DNA of 40,212 bases from a virus (IMGVR_UViG_3300028794_000193:1-40212); one strand, 5' to 3'. Numbered from the stretch's first letter, positions 16,700 through 24,913 are shown. Notes: a model not told the origin generated them from the sequence alone. Made by a program: numbers and translations.

Positions 16700-17041
16700 T
16701 CAGGTGGCTGCAGGCACCTGCGGGTCGGCCTTCAGCGCGGTTTTGGCGGGCGTCTTCGCGGACTGCTGGGCGATGGCGGCGACCAGCTGGGCGATAAGGT
16801 CGACGGGGTTCTGATCTGACGACGCGGCGGCCTTGGCTTCCTTCTCGGCGGCCAGCGCCGCATCACGGTCTTTCTGGTTCGCGAACTCCAGCTTGTGCAG
16901 GTGCAGCTTGGCGTCATCGTCGTCGAGCGATACCTCTTCGCCACCGTTGTAGGTGCGCTCGTAGGTCTCCTTCGTGGTGGCGTTGGTGAGGGTGAGCGCA
17001 ACGACGAAGCCGTCGCGCACGATGTATTTGCGGGTACCCAT
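16700..17041 (-). CDS. KYIVR-type protein with charged C-terminus
   Basis: A 113-residue protein starting MGTRKYIVRDGFVVAL, with a GGAGATTC ribosome site before the ATG at 17041. The N-terminal 50 residues (KYIVRDG, EEVSLDDDDAKLHLHKLEF) parallel the 62-residue protein at 15777-15965. The C-terminal half is a charged Ala/Lys/Glu helix ending in a QVPA phrase that is a one-base variant of the QAPA-encoding palindrome. It lies straight after the capsid gene, where lambda-like phages carry decoration or head completion genes (D, FI), and FI-like function is possible. A longer start (MEILTM) lacks a ribosome site. Confidence 0.68.
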   Translation of the reverse strand: MGTRKYIVRDGFVVALTLTNATTKETYERTYNGGEEVSLDDDDAKLHLHKLEFANQKDRDAALAAEKEAKAAASSDQNPVDLIAQLVAAIAQQSAKTPAKTALKADPQVPAAT

Positions 17042-17078
17042 GGTGAGAATCTCCAAAAATGAGGGGGTGGAAACGAAC

Positions 17079-17100
17079 AGGCCCGGGCTGAGCCGGGCCT
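17079..17100 (-). terminator. Hairpin after capsid gene, possible weak terminator
   Basis: A perfect 8-bp stem (AGGCCCGG / CCGGGCCT) with a 6-base loop lies in the 80-base gap behind the capsid stop. The minus strand has only scattered T after it, so it may be a transcript-stabilising or partial terminator hairpin, as commonly found behind highly expressed capsid genes. Confidence 0.5.
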
Positions 17101-17121
17101 GGTGGTGTGCTCAGCCGCCGA

Positions 17122-19218
17122 TCAAGGCGTGAGCGCGTCGCTCATCGTGGCGAACGAGGCGGCATGGCGCACCGCGATGTCGAGCGACTGCAGCACGCGC
17201 AGGAGCACACCGCCGTTCTTGAACACCGCTGCGTCGTACGGGTTGGGCACGATCTCGAGCACGCCCCACTCGCCGATGAGCAACTCGCTCCAGGCGCCGA
17301 AGAACAGCTCGGAGCAGACGCCGGTGCTGGTGCCCTTGGTGAGGTTGCTGCGCGCCTGGTTGCTGCGCGCCACGGGGTAGCCGTTGATCTCGCCCGGGGT
17401 GCCGGTGCGCTGGCCGCCGGGTGCGTTGGTCCAAAGGTACGAGCCCGTGGTGGCCTTCAGCTTCTTGGTGCTCCCCACCGTCTTGGCATTGGCCAGGTAG
17501 GCGAGCGTCTCTTCGGGCACGTTGGCCGCGGTGACCTGCGTTTCGAGATCGATGAAGTTGTCGATCGAGATGGCCGCGCCGTTGGTGCCGCCGATCACCG
17601 AGCCGATGCCCGAGGTGTTGGCAATGCCACGCGGCTGGGCACCGGCACCGGTGCCGGACAGGGCCGCCAGGTCAACGCCGAGTGCCACCTGAGCCAGCAT
17701 GTCGGCGCGAGCGATCATGTCGATGTCGGGGGTCGACTGCATCAGCATGTTGCGCGTGATCTGGCTGTAGGTGCCGATGGTCTTCATCGACATGCTCACC
17801 TTGTCGAAGACGGCTTCGCTCTCGGTGGTGTCCACGCCTTCTGCCGTCCAGAAGGTGGACGACGCGCCGGTCTGGCGCGGGATGTCAACGCTGCCGACCA
17901 GGCCGCTGATCATCGTGGCGCCGAGCTGCATGACGCGAGCCTTGTTGCGCAACACCTCGATGAAGCTGCCGGCGAGCAGATTGGTGGCGACCATGGTGCC
18001 GCCCGTGACGCCGGCACCCGGCGTGCCCACGGCGTAGGGCGCACGTTGCGCGAACGGGATGTTCGTCGGGATGAAGAAGCCCCGCTCGTTGCTGGGGCCA
18101 CGGCCGAGACGCTTGGCGATCTCGTTGTTGCACTCGAGCTCGAAGCCGGCCTTGTCCCACTTGCCGTTGAGCGAGGCATTGACGGCGCGCATCATGCTGT
18201 AGCGCGCCTTCTCGGAACGGCTCAGGTCGGGGTTGTGGGTGTCGCCCAGGTCGACCGAGGGGGCGCTGGTCTTCTGAGCGCGCTCCATCACGATGTCGGC
18301 AGCAGTCATGCGCGCCTGCTCGACGGTGGCACCCTTCGAGATCAGGCCGGCGCGAACCTCGGCCGCCAGGTCGTACTTCTTGGCGAGGGCTTCGATCTCG
18401 TTGATGCGAGCGCGTTCGCCTTCGGCACCGCGCTGCTGGTGTACGTTGCGCTCGGCCACGGTGGTGCCGTTTTCGATGACGGTGGCTTGCACGCCGCCAC
18501 CGTTGCCGCCGGCGCCGCCGGTGGTGCCGTCGCCGGTTTGTTCTTGCAACAGATGACGCTTGGTCTTCTTCATGGAATGCTCCTGTGGAGTTGAGGGAGA
18601 GGAATGCGCACCAGGCGCGGTTTGCACGCCCGGCGCTGCTGGCGCTGGGGTGGTGGCGGCGGCAGATCGAACGATCTGCACGCCGTTTTCGGTGGCGGTG
18701 TCACTGCGGCCGACACCGACGGTGGCGTCGGCGGGCACGGTGACCAGGCTGATTTCGTAGGGCTCCCAGTCGATGGCCGTGACGGTGTCGGCCTCGGCGT
18801 CTTCGACCCACTTGAAGACGCGGTACATGAACGAGACGTTCACCAAGATCTCGTCATCGACCTGCTTCATGGCCCACTCGCCGCGCTCGTCTTTGCCGTA
18901 GCGCACCGACGCGCGCGCACGGCGATCGGTGCCGATCGAAATGCTCTCGACCACGCCGAGAAGGTCATCGCGTTTGTGGTTGAACAGCAGCGGCATGGTT
19001 TGCTGCCGCACGCCGGTGCGCATGGCACCCGGGGCCATGCTCAGGATCTCGGTGCCGTACCACATGTCGACGGGCTCTTCGCTTGCGAAAGCCAAGTCCG
19101 TGGTGCGCGCCTCGAGGTCGACGGCGCCTTCAGCGCGCTCGGCGCCGGGACGCTTCAGGCGAAAGGTCGCGGAACGGCGCTGCGGCCCCAAGGTTTCGGG
19201 GCGCTTTTTGTCGGTCAT
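17122..19218 (-). CDS. Prohead protease-major capsid fusion (HK97 type)
   Basis: A 698-residue single frame. Residues 1-180 are a peptidase S78 prohead protease: His81 in LLFNHKRDDLLG, Ser129 in VNVSFMYR and Glu155 in YEISLVTVPAD are the likely catalytic triad. After a Pro/Ser linker (about 186-215), residue 216 starts MKKTKRHLLQEQTG, which opens an HK97 major capsid protein: a delta-domain with the ERARINEIEALAKKY helix, then the core with PTNIPFAQRAPYAVG, VDIPRQTG and ending at the conserved YDAAVFKNGGVLLRVLQSLD. A strong AGGAG lies 7 bases before Met216 (18573), so a separate 483-residue capsid protein may also be made. The fusion would give every capsid precursor its own protease, as scaffold-like delivery. 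Confidence 0.9.
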   Translation of the reverse strand: MTDKKRPETLGPQRRSATFRLKRPGAERAEGAVDLEARTTDLAFASEEPVDMWYGTEILSMAPGAMRTGVRQQTMPLLFNHKRDDLLGVVESISIGTDRRARASVRYGKDERGEWAMKQVDDEILVNVSFMYRVFKWVEDAEADTVTAIDWEPYEISLVTVPADATVGVGRSDTATENGVQIVRSAAATTPAPAAPGVQTAPGAHSSPSTPQEHSMKKTKRHLLQEQTGDGTTGGAGGNGGGVQATVIENGTTVAERNVHQQRGAEGERARINEIEALAKKYDLAAEVRAGLISKGATVEQARMTAADIVMERAQKTSAPSVDLGDTHNPDLSRSEKARYSMMRAVNASLNGKWDKAGFELECNNEIAKRLGRGPSNERGFFIPTNIPFAQRAPYAVGTPGAGVTGGTMVATNLLAGSFIEVLRNKARVMQLGATMISGLVGSVDIPRQTGASSTFWTAEGVDTTESEAVFDKVSMSMKTIGTYSQITRNMLMQSTPDIDMIARADMLAQVALGVDLAALSGTGAGAQPRGIANTSGIGSVIGGTNGAAISIDNFIDLETQVTAANVPEETLAYLANAKTVGSTKKLKATTGSYLWTNAPGGQRTGTPGEINGYPVARSNQARSNLTKGTSTGVCSELFFGAWSELLIGEWGVLEIVPNPYDAAVFKNGGVLLRVLQSLDIAVRHAASFATMSDALTP
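18573..18584 (-). promoter_or_regulatory. Internal ribosome-binding site and second start in protease-capsid gene
   Basis: The minus strand has CAGGAG followed by 7 bases (CATTCC plus start context) and ATG at 18571-18573. This is one of the best ribosome-binding sites in the head block, although it lies inside an open frame. It lets the capsid part be translated alone. Confidence 0.7.
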
Positions 19219-19233
19219 GGTTTTTCCCTGAGC

Positions 19234-19258
19234 AATAAAAAACCCGCCGAAGCGGGTT
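19234..19258 (-). terminator. Rho-independent terminator between portal and capsid genes
   Basis: Stem AACCCGC/GCGGGTT (19241-19258 with a TTCG tetraloop on the minus strand) is followed by a T-rich tract (TTTTTTATT, 19242-19234). It resembles the terminator at 4228-4245 in stem sequence. It would reduce transcription into the capsid gene unless late RNA polymerase is antiterminated. Confidence 0.85.
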
Positions 19259-19287
19259 TGTGGTTGGTCGGATGAAGCGAGCGAGCG

Positions 19288-20943
19288 CTATTCCTTCGGC
19301 GTGTCTTTCGGAGCGCCAGCCTCTGCGCCCGCGCCGCTGTCGCCACCCTCTGCGCCAGGCTGCAATTGCTCCTGGCCCTTCTCGTTGACCTGGGCGGGGT
19401 TGCTGTCGAAGATCAGCCCGCGCTCTTCAGCCATCTCGACCTCTTCGGCCCGCGCGTTGAGCACGTCTTCGATGTCGGCGCCGCCAGCGGTCTGGGCGAT
19501 CACGTCGCCCTGCGTCATGAAGCCGTTGCGCACGGCCATCTTGTAGGCCGCCACTTCTTTGCTCGGGTCGATCCAGCTCCAGCCGCGGGGCTTGAAGCGC
19601 ACGGCCTGGTACTTGCGGCTGTTGCTGAAGTAGTCGCTGCCGACCTTGATGACGCCCACGAGCGCGGCCGCGTCGAGAAACTCGCGGTGAATGTCTTGCC
19701 GCAGGTTGCGGATGATGAAGCCCTGAAGCACGCGATAGAGGTCGCGGTCGCTCAACAGCGCCATGCGCGCGCTGCTGTACGTTGCGGTGGTGTAGTCGCG
19801 GCTGACTTCTTCGTAGCTGATGCCCACGCCGACGCAGAACTTGCGCACCATGTGGCGCAGGAAAGGGTCGACGGCGGGGTTCGGCGTGTTCGAAGAGAAG
19901 CCCGACACCTCTTCACCCGGCAGCAGCTTCTGCCAGGTCCCGGGCTCGGTCTCGATGATCTGCCGGTTCTTGGATACGTCGTCGGCCGCGAGTGGCTCGG
20001 GCGAACGGATGAAGCCGACGATGTTGGCACTGGCGCGAGCCTTGACGATCTCGGCGTCTTCGTACCCGCCGACGTTGTGCAGGTCGCGCAGCGTCGCGTG
20101 AAACCACGGTTCGCCGCGGGTCTGCGGCCAGCGCTCGACGATGTAGAGGTGAATGATGTCTTCGGCCGGCACCCGCAGGAACTTGGAGGGGTCGAAGGTG
20201 GTGAACTGGTAGTCGCCTGGGTGGCGAGGGTTGAGCCAGTACGCGACCGGGCGGCCCCACACGTCGACCTCGGCGCCCATGCGAATGGCGTTGCCGTTGG
20301 GCGCGTGGCCGGTCTGCCAGTTGTCGAGCAGGCGATCGGCCTCGATCACCTCGAGCGCCAGCGGGATGCGGCCTTTGCCGAACGGCATGCGGTGCTTGCG
20401 AATGAGCACCTCGCCGGCGGTGGCGAGCTGCGCCACGCACATGCGCTCTATGTCGGCGAAGCCAAGCAGGCCGGCGGTGTGGCAGGTCTTGCGGTCGGCC
20501 CAGTCAGCCCATTCGGTCTCGATGCTGTCGTTGATGTCCGCCTGCAACTTGCCGCGCGAGTTCTTCACCTGCGCTTGCATGCCGATGCCGTCGCCGGCAA
20601 CGTTGTTCATCAGCACGCGAACCACGTGCTTGGCGTACGGGTTGTCGCGCACCAGCTCGCGCGAGCGGGCTCGCAGCACGCGCAGGCTGGTGAGCAGCTC
20701 GCTGTCGGCGCTGGTCTGGTTGGCAATCCAATCGCCGGTGAGGCGGTTGCCCTGGGCGCCGGCGTAGGCTCGGGCCTGCTGGCCCACACGGTCGCGCTGC
20801 ACGGCGGCGCCACGCTTTGCGACCTGCTGGGCGTTGAAGCGGTCGAGCACCAGGCTGCGCTTGATGCTCAGGTCAGGCACGACCGAGCCGGTGGGCACGG
20901 TGACGCGCGACGCGTTGTACCAGGGGCGGACGGCTGCGCTCAT
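19288..20943 (-). CDS. Portal protein, lambda gpB type
   Basis: A 551-residue protein of the lambda portal family. Signature stretches include SLRVLRARSRELVRDNPYAKH, VVRVLMNNVAGDGI, LIRKHRMPFGKGRIPLALEVIEADRL, WLNPRHPGDY, HLYIVERWPQTRGEPWFHA, and YTTATYSSARMALL near the C-terminal third. The C-terminus is a Gly/Ala/Glu-rich tail. Twelve copies normally form the DNA channel at one vertex. The start at 20943 is set by ATGA overlap with the gpW-like stop; the upstream in-frame extension is antisense-like His/Arg-rich sequence. Confidence 0.93.
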   Translation of the reverse strand: MSAAVRPWYNASRVTVPTGSVVPDLSIKRSLVLDRFNAQQVAKRGAAVQRDRVGQQARAYAGAQGNRLTGDWIANQTSADSELLTSLRVLRARSRELVRDNPYAKHVVRVLMNNVAGDGIGMQAQVKNSRGKLQADINDSIETEWADWADRKTCHTAGLLGFADIERMCVAQLATAGEVLIRKHRMPFGKGRIPLALEVIEADRLLDNWQTGHAPNGNAIRMGAEVDVWGRPVAYWLNPRHPGDYQFTTFDPSKFLRVPAEDIIHLYIVERWPQTRGEPWFHATLRDLHNVGGYEDAEIVKARASANIVGFIRSPEPLAADDVSKNRQIIETEPGTWQKLLPGEEVSGFSSNTPNPAVDPFLRHMVRKFCVGVGISYEEVSRDYTTATYSSARMALLSDRDLYRVLQGFIIRNLRQDIHREFLDAAALVGVIKVGSDYFSNSRKYQAVRFKPRGWSWIDPSKEVAAYKMAVRNGFMTQGDVIAQTAGGADIEDVLNARAEEVEMAEERGLIFDSNPAQVNEKGQEQLQPGAEGGDSGAGAEAGAPKDTPKE

Positions 20944-21515
20944 TGCGGTTGCACGAAACGTGTGTAGAGGTTGCGCGGGTTGCCGAGACCGTTGGCAATG
21001 CTCGATGCGCTGCCCTCGGCGGTGACCTTGGCTTTCCAGAAGCTGTGCAGCGTCAGCAGCTCGGTGATGGTCTGGAACTCCATCAGGCGGCCGGCGATTT
21101 CGTATTTCTTGACCTTGCCGCCGGTGGCGTTGAAGCTGGCCATGGCGGTCTCGCAGTCTTCGAGCGCCTTGGCGGCCTTGCTGCGACCGTCGTAACCCGC
21201 AGCGCTGATGGCCACCAGGTCGGGGGTGATCACGGCGGGGCCGATGCCCACTGTCAGTCGCTCGGTGGCTTTGCTGATGGTGGCCTGCCACGAGTAGTTG
21301 CCGGGCAGCAGCGCAGCCGATTGCGCGGCCGTGATGGAGGTGGTCCAGCTGGTGCCGCCCGCCGTTGCGGTGAGATCGAGCACGCTGGGTCCGCGCAGGG
21401 CGTACTTGAGCACCCAGCCGCTGCCGGCGTCGGCCTGGCGTCCGTCGATCAGCTTGACCGGGGCGTCGAGCCAGGTGGCGCTGTCGCCTTGCACGAGCGT
21501 TGCAAAGATGTTCAT
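20940..21515 (-). CDS. gpW-like head connector protein with N-terminal Ig-like domain
   Basis: A 191-residue protein. Residues about 115-185 (KAAKALEDCETAMASFN, YEIAGRLMEFQTITELL) match the pattern of gpW: two helices around a beta hairpin containing VxxxGRxxxF. Lambda gpW is only 68 residues; here about 100 extra residues lie in front, with beta-strand character (APVKLIDGRQADAGSGW, YSWQATISKATERLTVG), suggesting a small Ig-like domain. Gene order terminase-W-portal is as in lambda. The start at 21515 is 7 bases after the terminase stop. gpW plugs the portal before tail joining. Confidence 0.72.
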   Translation of the reverse strand: MNIFATLVQGDSATWLDAPVKLIDGRQADAGSGWVLKYALRGPSVLDLTATAGGTSWTTSITAAQSAALLPGNYSWQATISKATERLTVGIGPAVITPDLVAISAAGYDGRSKAAKALEDCETAMASFNATGGKVKKYEIAGRLMEFQTITELLTLHSFWKAKVTAEGSASSIANGLGNPRNLYTRFVQPQ

Positions 21516-21522
21516 CGTTGGG

Positions 21523-23679
21523 TCACCACTTCTTTGCCGACCAGCCGCCAGCCTTGGGCGGGTTGCCCATCTGTCGGGCAGTCGGTTTCTTACTCGGGGC
21601 CGGCGGCGCGGGGGGCGCTGTCGGCGCAGGCACAGGCGCCTCTGCAGGCGCCTGCACTTCGCTGTCTTCAATCTCTGCCACGCCTACGGCAGGCGCCTGC
21701 GTTGTCACCGGGGCCACGGCCACCGGGGCGGGTGCGTCGCCGAATAGCACGGGCTGCTTGATCGCGCTCTCTTCGGCCGCCCACCGGTCTTCGCGCCAGA
21801 GGTTCAGCTTCAGGCTGCGCGCTGCGTGCAGCGCGTACACCTCGCAGTCGCCGGCCTCGTTGCGCCGGCCTGCCAGGCACTGCCAGGTGAAACGGCCGCG
21901 CAGCGTCTTGTGCGGCACCTTCACCTCGGCGGTGATCTGGTCGTAGTAGTCGGGCCGCACGTGCCGGTACCAGTGCATGCGGCCGGGCCCGGTGCCTGTC
22001 AACTTGATCCGGCCGCCCTGCTCATCGACGCCCCACAGCAGATCCTTGGCGACCTGCGTGCCGACCATGTAGGGCTTGACGCCCGACGGGTGTGGCCGAT
22101 GCCGACCCGTGGTATCGATGCTCATCTTGGGCGGCGTGAACACGTCGCGCTTGGGATCGTGCGACTCGCCTTTGCCGGCCATGAAGCCCATCGTCAAGCG
22201 CCGGCGCACGTAGCCGTAGACCGCCTCCATCGTCTGGCCGTCGCCCGAGTCGAAGGTGCCGGCCCGCAAGCGCAGCGATGAACCGCTCGCGTGCGGGAAG
22301 GAACTCATCAGCAGTTGATCCAGATCCCACCAGGCGCCTGACTCTTCTTTGTTTAGGCTGCCGTCTTCGTTCCACTTGACCAGCAGCGTGCGGCCGTAGA
22401 TCTCGCCCCACCACACCAGCCAGCTCTCTTCGCCACGGCCCCAGGCGCGAATGACCACGGCCAGGCGATCGTGCTGCACATCGACGCCCACGGTCAGCAC
22501 CAGGCCACCCCACGGCACCGTCAGCTCGCCGTACTCTTCGGCCCGTTCGCGCAGCTTGTCGCGGCTCGGCACGGTGCTCTTGTACGCATACGCCAGGCCT
22601 TCGGTGTTGTTCCGAAAGCTGCGCATCTTGGTGTCATCACCCATGCGCTGCAGGTGCTCTGCGCTGAGCCGCTTCTTCACCAGCTCGGGCATCGTCGAGC
22701 CCGGGAAAGGGCTGTACAGCTCGTTGATCGCGAAGCCCGCAATGCCGTGGAAAGGCTGCGAGGCTCGCCACACGCCCTTGCGCACCGCCCGGTTCTTCTC
22801 AGCATCGGTCCACAGGCACCCGTTGTGCGGGCACCGGTAGCGCGCGCTCGACGGCACCGCGTGGCCGTACTCCTCATGCGAAAGCGCCGGGTCTTCGAGC
22901 CACTTCACGTTCGGCCACGCCAGCGTCTGCAGCTCGCCGCAGTGCGGGCACGGCACCCAGAACTCGCGCTGGTCGCTGCCCTTGTACGCGGTGTCGATCG
23001 CGCTGAAACCTTCGATCGTCGGCGTGCCACCGAACACGAGCTTGCGCCGCGGGAAGCTCTTGGTGCGCTCCCGCAGCATGGTGATCGTGTCGCCCTGCTG
23101 CTTGACGTTGCGGTTCGCGTCGTCAGGCTCCTCGACGGCAACGAACGGCGCCGGCGTGGACTTCACCGAGTCGGGGCTGTTCGAGCCGACGAACTTCAGG
23201 AAGCCGCCGGGGAATCCCTTGTAGTCCCAGCCGTTGTTGCGGTCGCGCACCTTGTGCACCGGGATCTTCGAGGCGAGCACCGGTGTGACCTCGACCATCG
23301 GCGTGAACTTCTCGCGGTCGAACGCCTTCGCCGCACCCTCCTTGCCGAACATGATGATCATGGCGCACGGCTCGATGTCGATCCGTTTGCCCACGTGGTT
23401 CAACAGCACGCCATCCGTCCACGCAATCTGCGCCGACTTGCGGCCGACCACTTCAAACACCGTGGGGTCGTCGAGTGCCTCGTGCATCCCGATGACCCAA
23501 GGCGTGATGTCAGGGTTGTATCGCCCCGGCCTGGCCGTCGACTTCGCCGACATGCGGCGACGCTGGCGAGCCCACTCCGTCGTCGTCATCTTCGGCGCCG
23601 GCGCCATCAGCCTCGCCAGACGGCGCACTAATCCCAGCACGCTCGGGGTCGTATCGAGCGAGCTGCTGAAGGATTGCAT
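21523..23679 (-). CDS. Terminase large subunit, lambda gpA type
   Basis: A 718-residue protein. The N-terminal ATPase has GRKSAQIAWTDGVLLN (Walker A-like, aligned with KSARVGYSK of gpA) and VAVEEPDDANRN (Walker B). A CPHCG ... RYRCPHNGC zinc-like pair follows, then the nuclease part with GTFDSGDGQTMEAVYGYV and a DTTGRH motif. The final 75 residues are a Pro/Ala-rich linker holding two QAPA copies and a basic end. The start is uncertain: Met at 23679 gives about 30 residues before the conserved TEWARQRR region, while an in-frame ATG at 23712 and one at 23604 are also possible. The gene overlaps the small-subunit gene by about 170 bases. Confidence 0.92.
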   Translation of the reverse strand: MQSFSSSLDTTPSVLGLVRRLARLMAPAPKMTTTEWARQRRRMSAKSTARPGRYNPDITPWVIGMHEALDDPTVFEVVGRKSAQIAWTDGVLLNHVGKRIDIEPCAMIIMFGKEGAAKAFDREKFTPMVEVTPVLASKIPVHKVRDRNNGWDYKGFPGGFLKFVGSNSPDSVKSTPAPFVAVEEPDDANRNVKQQGDTITMLRERTKSFPRRKLVFGGTPTIEGFSAIDTAYKGSDQREFWVPCPHCGELQTLAWPNVKWLEDPALSHEEYGHAVPSSARYRCPHNGCLWTDAEKNRAVRKGVWRASQPFHGIAGFAINELYSPFPGSTMPELVKKRLSAEHLQRMGDDTKMRSFRNNTEGLAYAYKSTVPSRDKLRERAEEYGELTVPWGGLVLTVGVDVQHDRLAVVIRAWGRGEESWLVWWGEIYGRTLLVKWNEDGSLNKEESGAWWDLDQLLMSSFPHASGSSLRLRAGTFDSGDGQTMEAVYGYVRRRLTMGFMAGKGESHDPKRDVFTPPKMSIDTTGRHRPHPSGVKPYMVGTQVAKDLLWGVDEQGGRIKLTGTGPGRMHWYRHVRPDYYDQITAEVKVPHKTLRGRFTWQCLAGRRNEAGDCEVYALHAARSLKLNLWREDRWAAEESAIKQPVLFGDAPAPVAVAPVTTQAPAVGVAEIEDSEVQAPAEAPVPAPTAPPAPPAPSKKPTARQMGNPPKAGGWSAKKW

Positions 23680-24085
23680 TCGTGTGGTCTTCGAGTAGCT
23701 GCGCGTCGACATCGATGCCGTGCAGCGCGTCCAGCTCGGTCTTCAACTTGTCGTCACGCGCCAGCAGTTCGGTCTTGAACGCCATGAACATCTGCACCAG
23801 CTCGGCCTCGAGGTGCTCGACGTTCACCAGCTGGCCCTTCTTCTCGGCCAGCTCGTACTGCTTCAACTCGCGCTCGACCTGTTCGGTCAACACGCGCTCG
23901 CGGGTCAGGTCCATCCCGTCGTGCGACTTGTGCCCCGCCGCCACCGCGCGCACCTTGCGGATGTACGCGACGCGGATCTCGTCGAGCGTCGCCGTGCGCC
24001 AGTCAATGCCCAGCTCGGCCATGTGCTTGCTCACCTCGGCCTGGCTCAGATCGAGGTGCTCGGCAATGACTTTTTGAGTGGGCAT
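23510..24085 (-). CDS. Terminase small subunit (Nu1/DUF1441-like)
   Basis: A 191-residue DNA-binding protein. Residues 1-30 hold a winged-HTH (PTQKVIAEHLDLSQAEVSKHM). Residues 40-130 are a long charged coiled coil (VAAGHKSHDGMDLTRERVLTEQ, LELAEKKGQLVN-type phrase), the dimerisation and gpA-contact region of Nu1-like proteins. The C-terminus is acidic. It normally recognises cos. The stop lies well inside the large-subunit gene, so translation is coupled or overlapping in another frame. Confidence 0.85.
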   Translation of the reverse strand: MPTQKVIAEHLDLSQAEVSKHMAELGIDWRTATLDEIRVAYIRKVRAVAAGHKSHDGMDLTRERVLTEQVERELKQYELAEKKGQLVNVEHLEAELVQMFMAFKTELLARDDKLKTELDALHGIDVDAQLLEDHTNAILQQLARYDPERAGISAPSGEADGAGAEDDDDGVGSPASPHVGEVDGQAGAIQP

Positions 24086-24191
24086 GGTCTGTTGGGTGGC
24101 CTGTCTATAGCCCCCCTACGTCCGCCAAAACTAGACGAAATTCGGGGTCATGGACTGCGCGTTTCCTGCGGCCAGGAGGGACCCGGGATTT
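24086..24191. other. Intergenic region, candidate cos site
   Basis: A 106-base gap directly upstream of the small terminase gene, where cos lies in lambda-like phages. It contains the dyad TCCTGCGGCCAGGA (24164-24177), which has the two-fold symmetry expected of a nicking site. No consensus cosB repeats could be confirmed by eye. This is positional inference only. Confidence 0.3.
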
Positions 24192-24785
24192 TTAGCGCGA
24201 GAGGTACTTGATCTCATGTACCAGTCGCTCCTCGAACGTGGTGCCGATCATCTTCATCATCACGGTCTGAATGCGATCGGTCGCATATGACCCACCGACG
24301 CTGGGGCCGTACAGCTTGCGTGATGGGTAGTCATGCCAGCCACCACGACTGCCCCGCTTGTACTGCTTGGCAAAGCGCAGGATGGTCTTGCCGGCGCCCT
24401 TGTCTTCGACGAACACCCCCATGGAGCCATTCTGTCTCTGTGCGATGAAGGCGCCCTTGATCAGCTTGCGCTGACCGTGGATCTTCACCGTCACACCTTC
24501 CTTCGACTGCCGAGGGCTGAAGTCCATCAAGCTCTTGGTCTTACGTCGCACCTTCATCGTCACCACCAAGCGCCCACGTGTGGCCTTGCTGAGAGAGATG
24601 GCCTGCTTGATCTCGCCTGCACTGAAGTTGTACCCCTGTGCACGCAGCTCACGTGATGCCGCTGTGCCTGCCATCTCACCCGTGCGGTTGAGCGCCCGAG
24701 GGATGGCCTTGTCGACAACATCGCGCTTGTAGCCCTCCATGCGGGCGAGCACCTGAGCGATGTTGTCTTTGACGTTCACCGTCAT
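24192..24785 (-). CDS. Minor tail protein Z-like (gpZ family)
   Basis: A 197-residue basic protein. The pattern KAIPRALNRTGEMAGTAASREL, an SAGEIKQAISLSKATRGRL segment and the C-terminal MMKMIGTTFEERLVHEIKYL are typical of gpZ or neck-type proteins that stabilise the head-tail junction. Its place in front of the terminase genes is unusual, since gpZ normally lies between portal/capsid and tail tube genes. The ATG at 24785 lies only 12 bases downstream of the terminator T-tract and has no clear ribosome site, so its expression must depend on read-through of that terminator. Confidence 0.72.
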   Translation of the reverse strand: MTVNVKDNIAQVLARMEGYKRDVVDKAIPRALNRTGEMAGTAASRELRAQGYNFSAGEIKQAISLSKATRGRLVVTMKVRRKTKSLMDFSPRQSKEGVTVKIHGQRKLIKGAFIAQRQNGSMGVFVEDKGAGKTILRFAKQYKRGSRGGWHDYPSRKLYGPSVGGSYATDRIQTVMMKMIGTTFEERLVHEIKYLSR

Positions 24786-24796
24786 ATCGAGGCACC

Positions 24797-24835
24797 AAAA
24801 AACACGCCCCAACGGTGATGGGGTCCGTTGGGGCG
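24797..24835 (-). terminator. Strong terminator between Q-like gene and late operon
   Basis: A perfect 11-bp stem (CGCCCCAACGG / CCGTTGGGGCG, 24805-24835) with a 9-base loop is followed on the minus strand by six consecutive T (24802-24797). It is the strongest hairpin in the window. It lies between the Q-like gene and the first late gene, the position of lambda tR'. Confidence 0.92.
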
Positions 24836-24878
24836 GGGCCGCCTTGATCAGGTCGAAACCCTTGCGCAGCGTGCCTGA

Positions 24879-24907
24879 AATGTACCGATTTGCGTGATTC
24901 CGTAGAA
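24879..24907 (-). promoter_or_regulatory. Weak candidate late promoter (pR'-like)
   Basis: On the minus strand a TACATT (24879-24884) lies 17 bases after TTCTAC (24902-24907), just downstream of the Q-like gene and upstream of the strong terminator. A start here would give a short leader RNA of about 75 bases ending at the terminator. The -35 match is poor, so this is suggestive only. Confidence 0.28.
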
Positions 24908-24913
24908 CCCCCG

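Noticed and set aside
17107-18594. Long plus-strand frame opposite the capsid gene
   Set aside because: Same GC effect; no motifs, and the complement is the clear HK97 protease-capsid gene.
24086-24191. Firm cos site call
   Set aside because: Position and one dyad only; no cosB-like repeats or known end sequence could be confirmed by eye.
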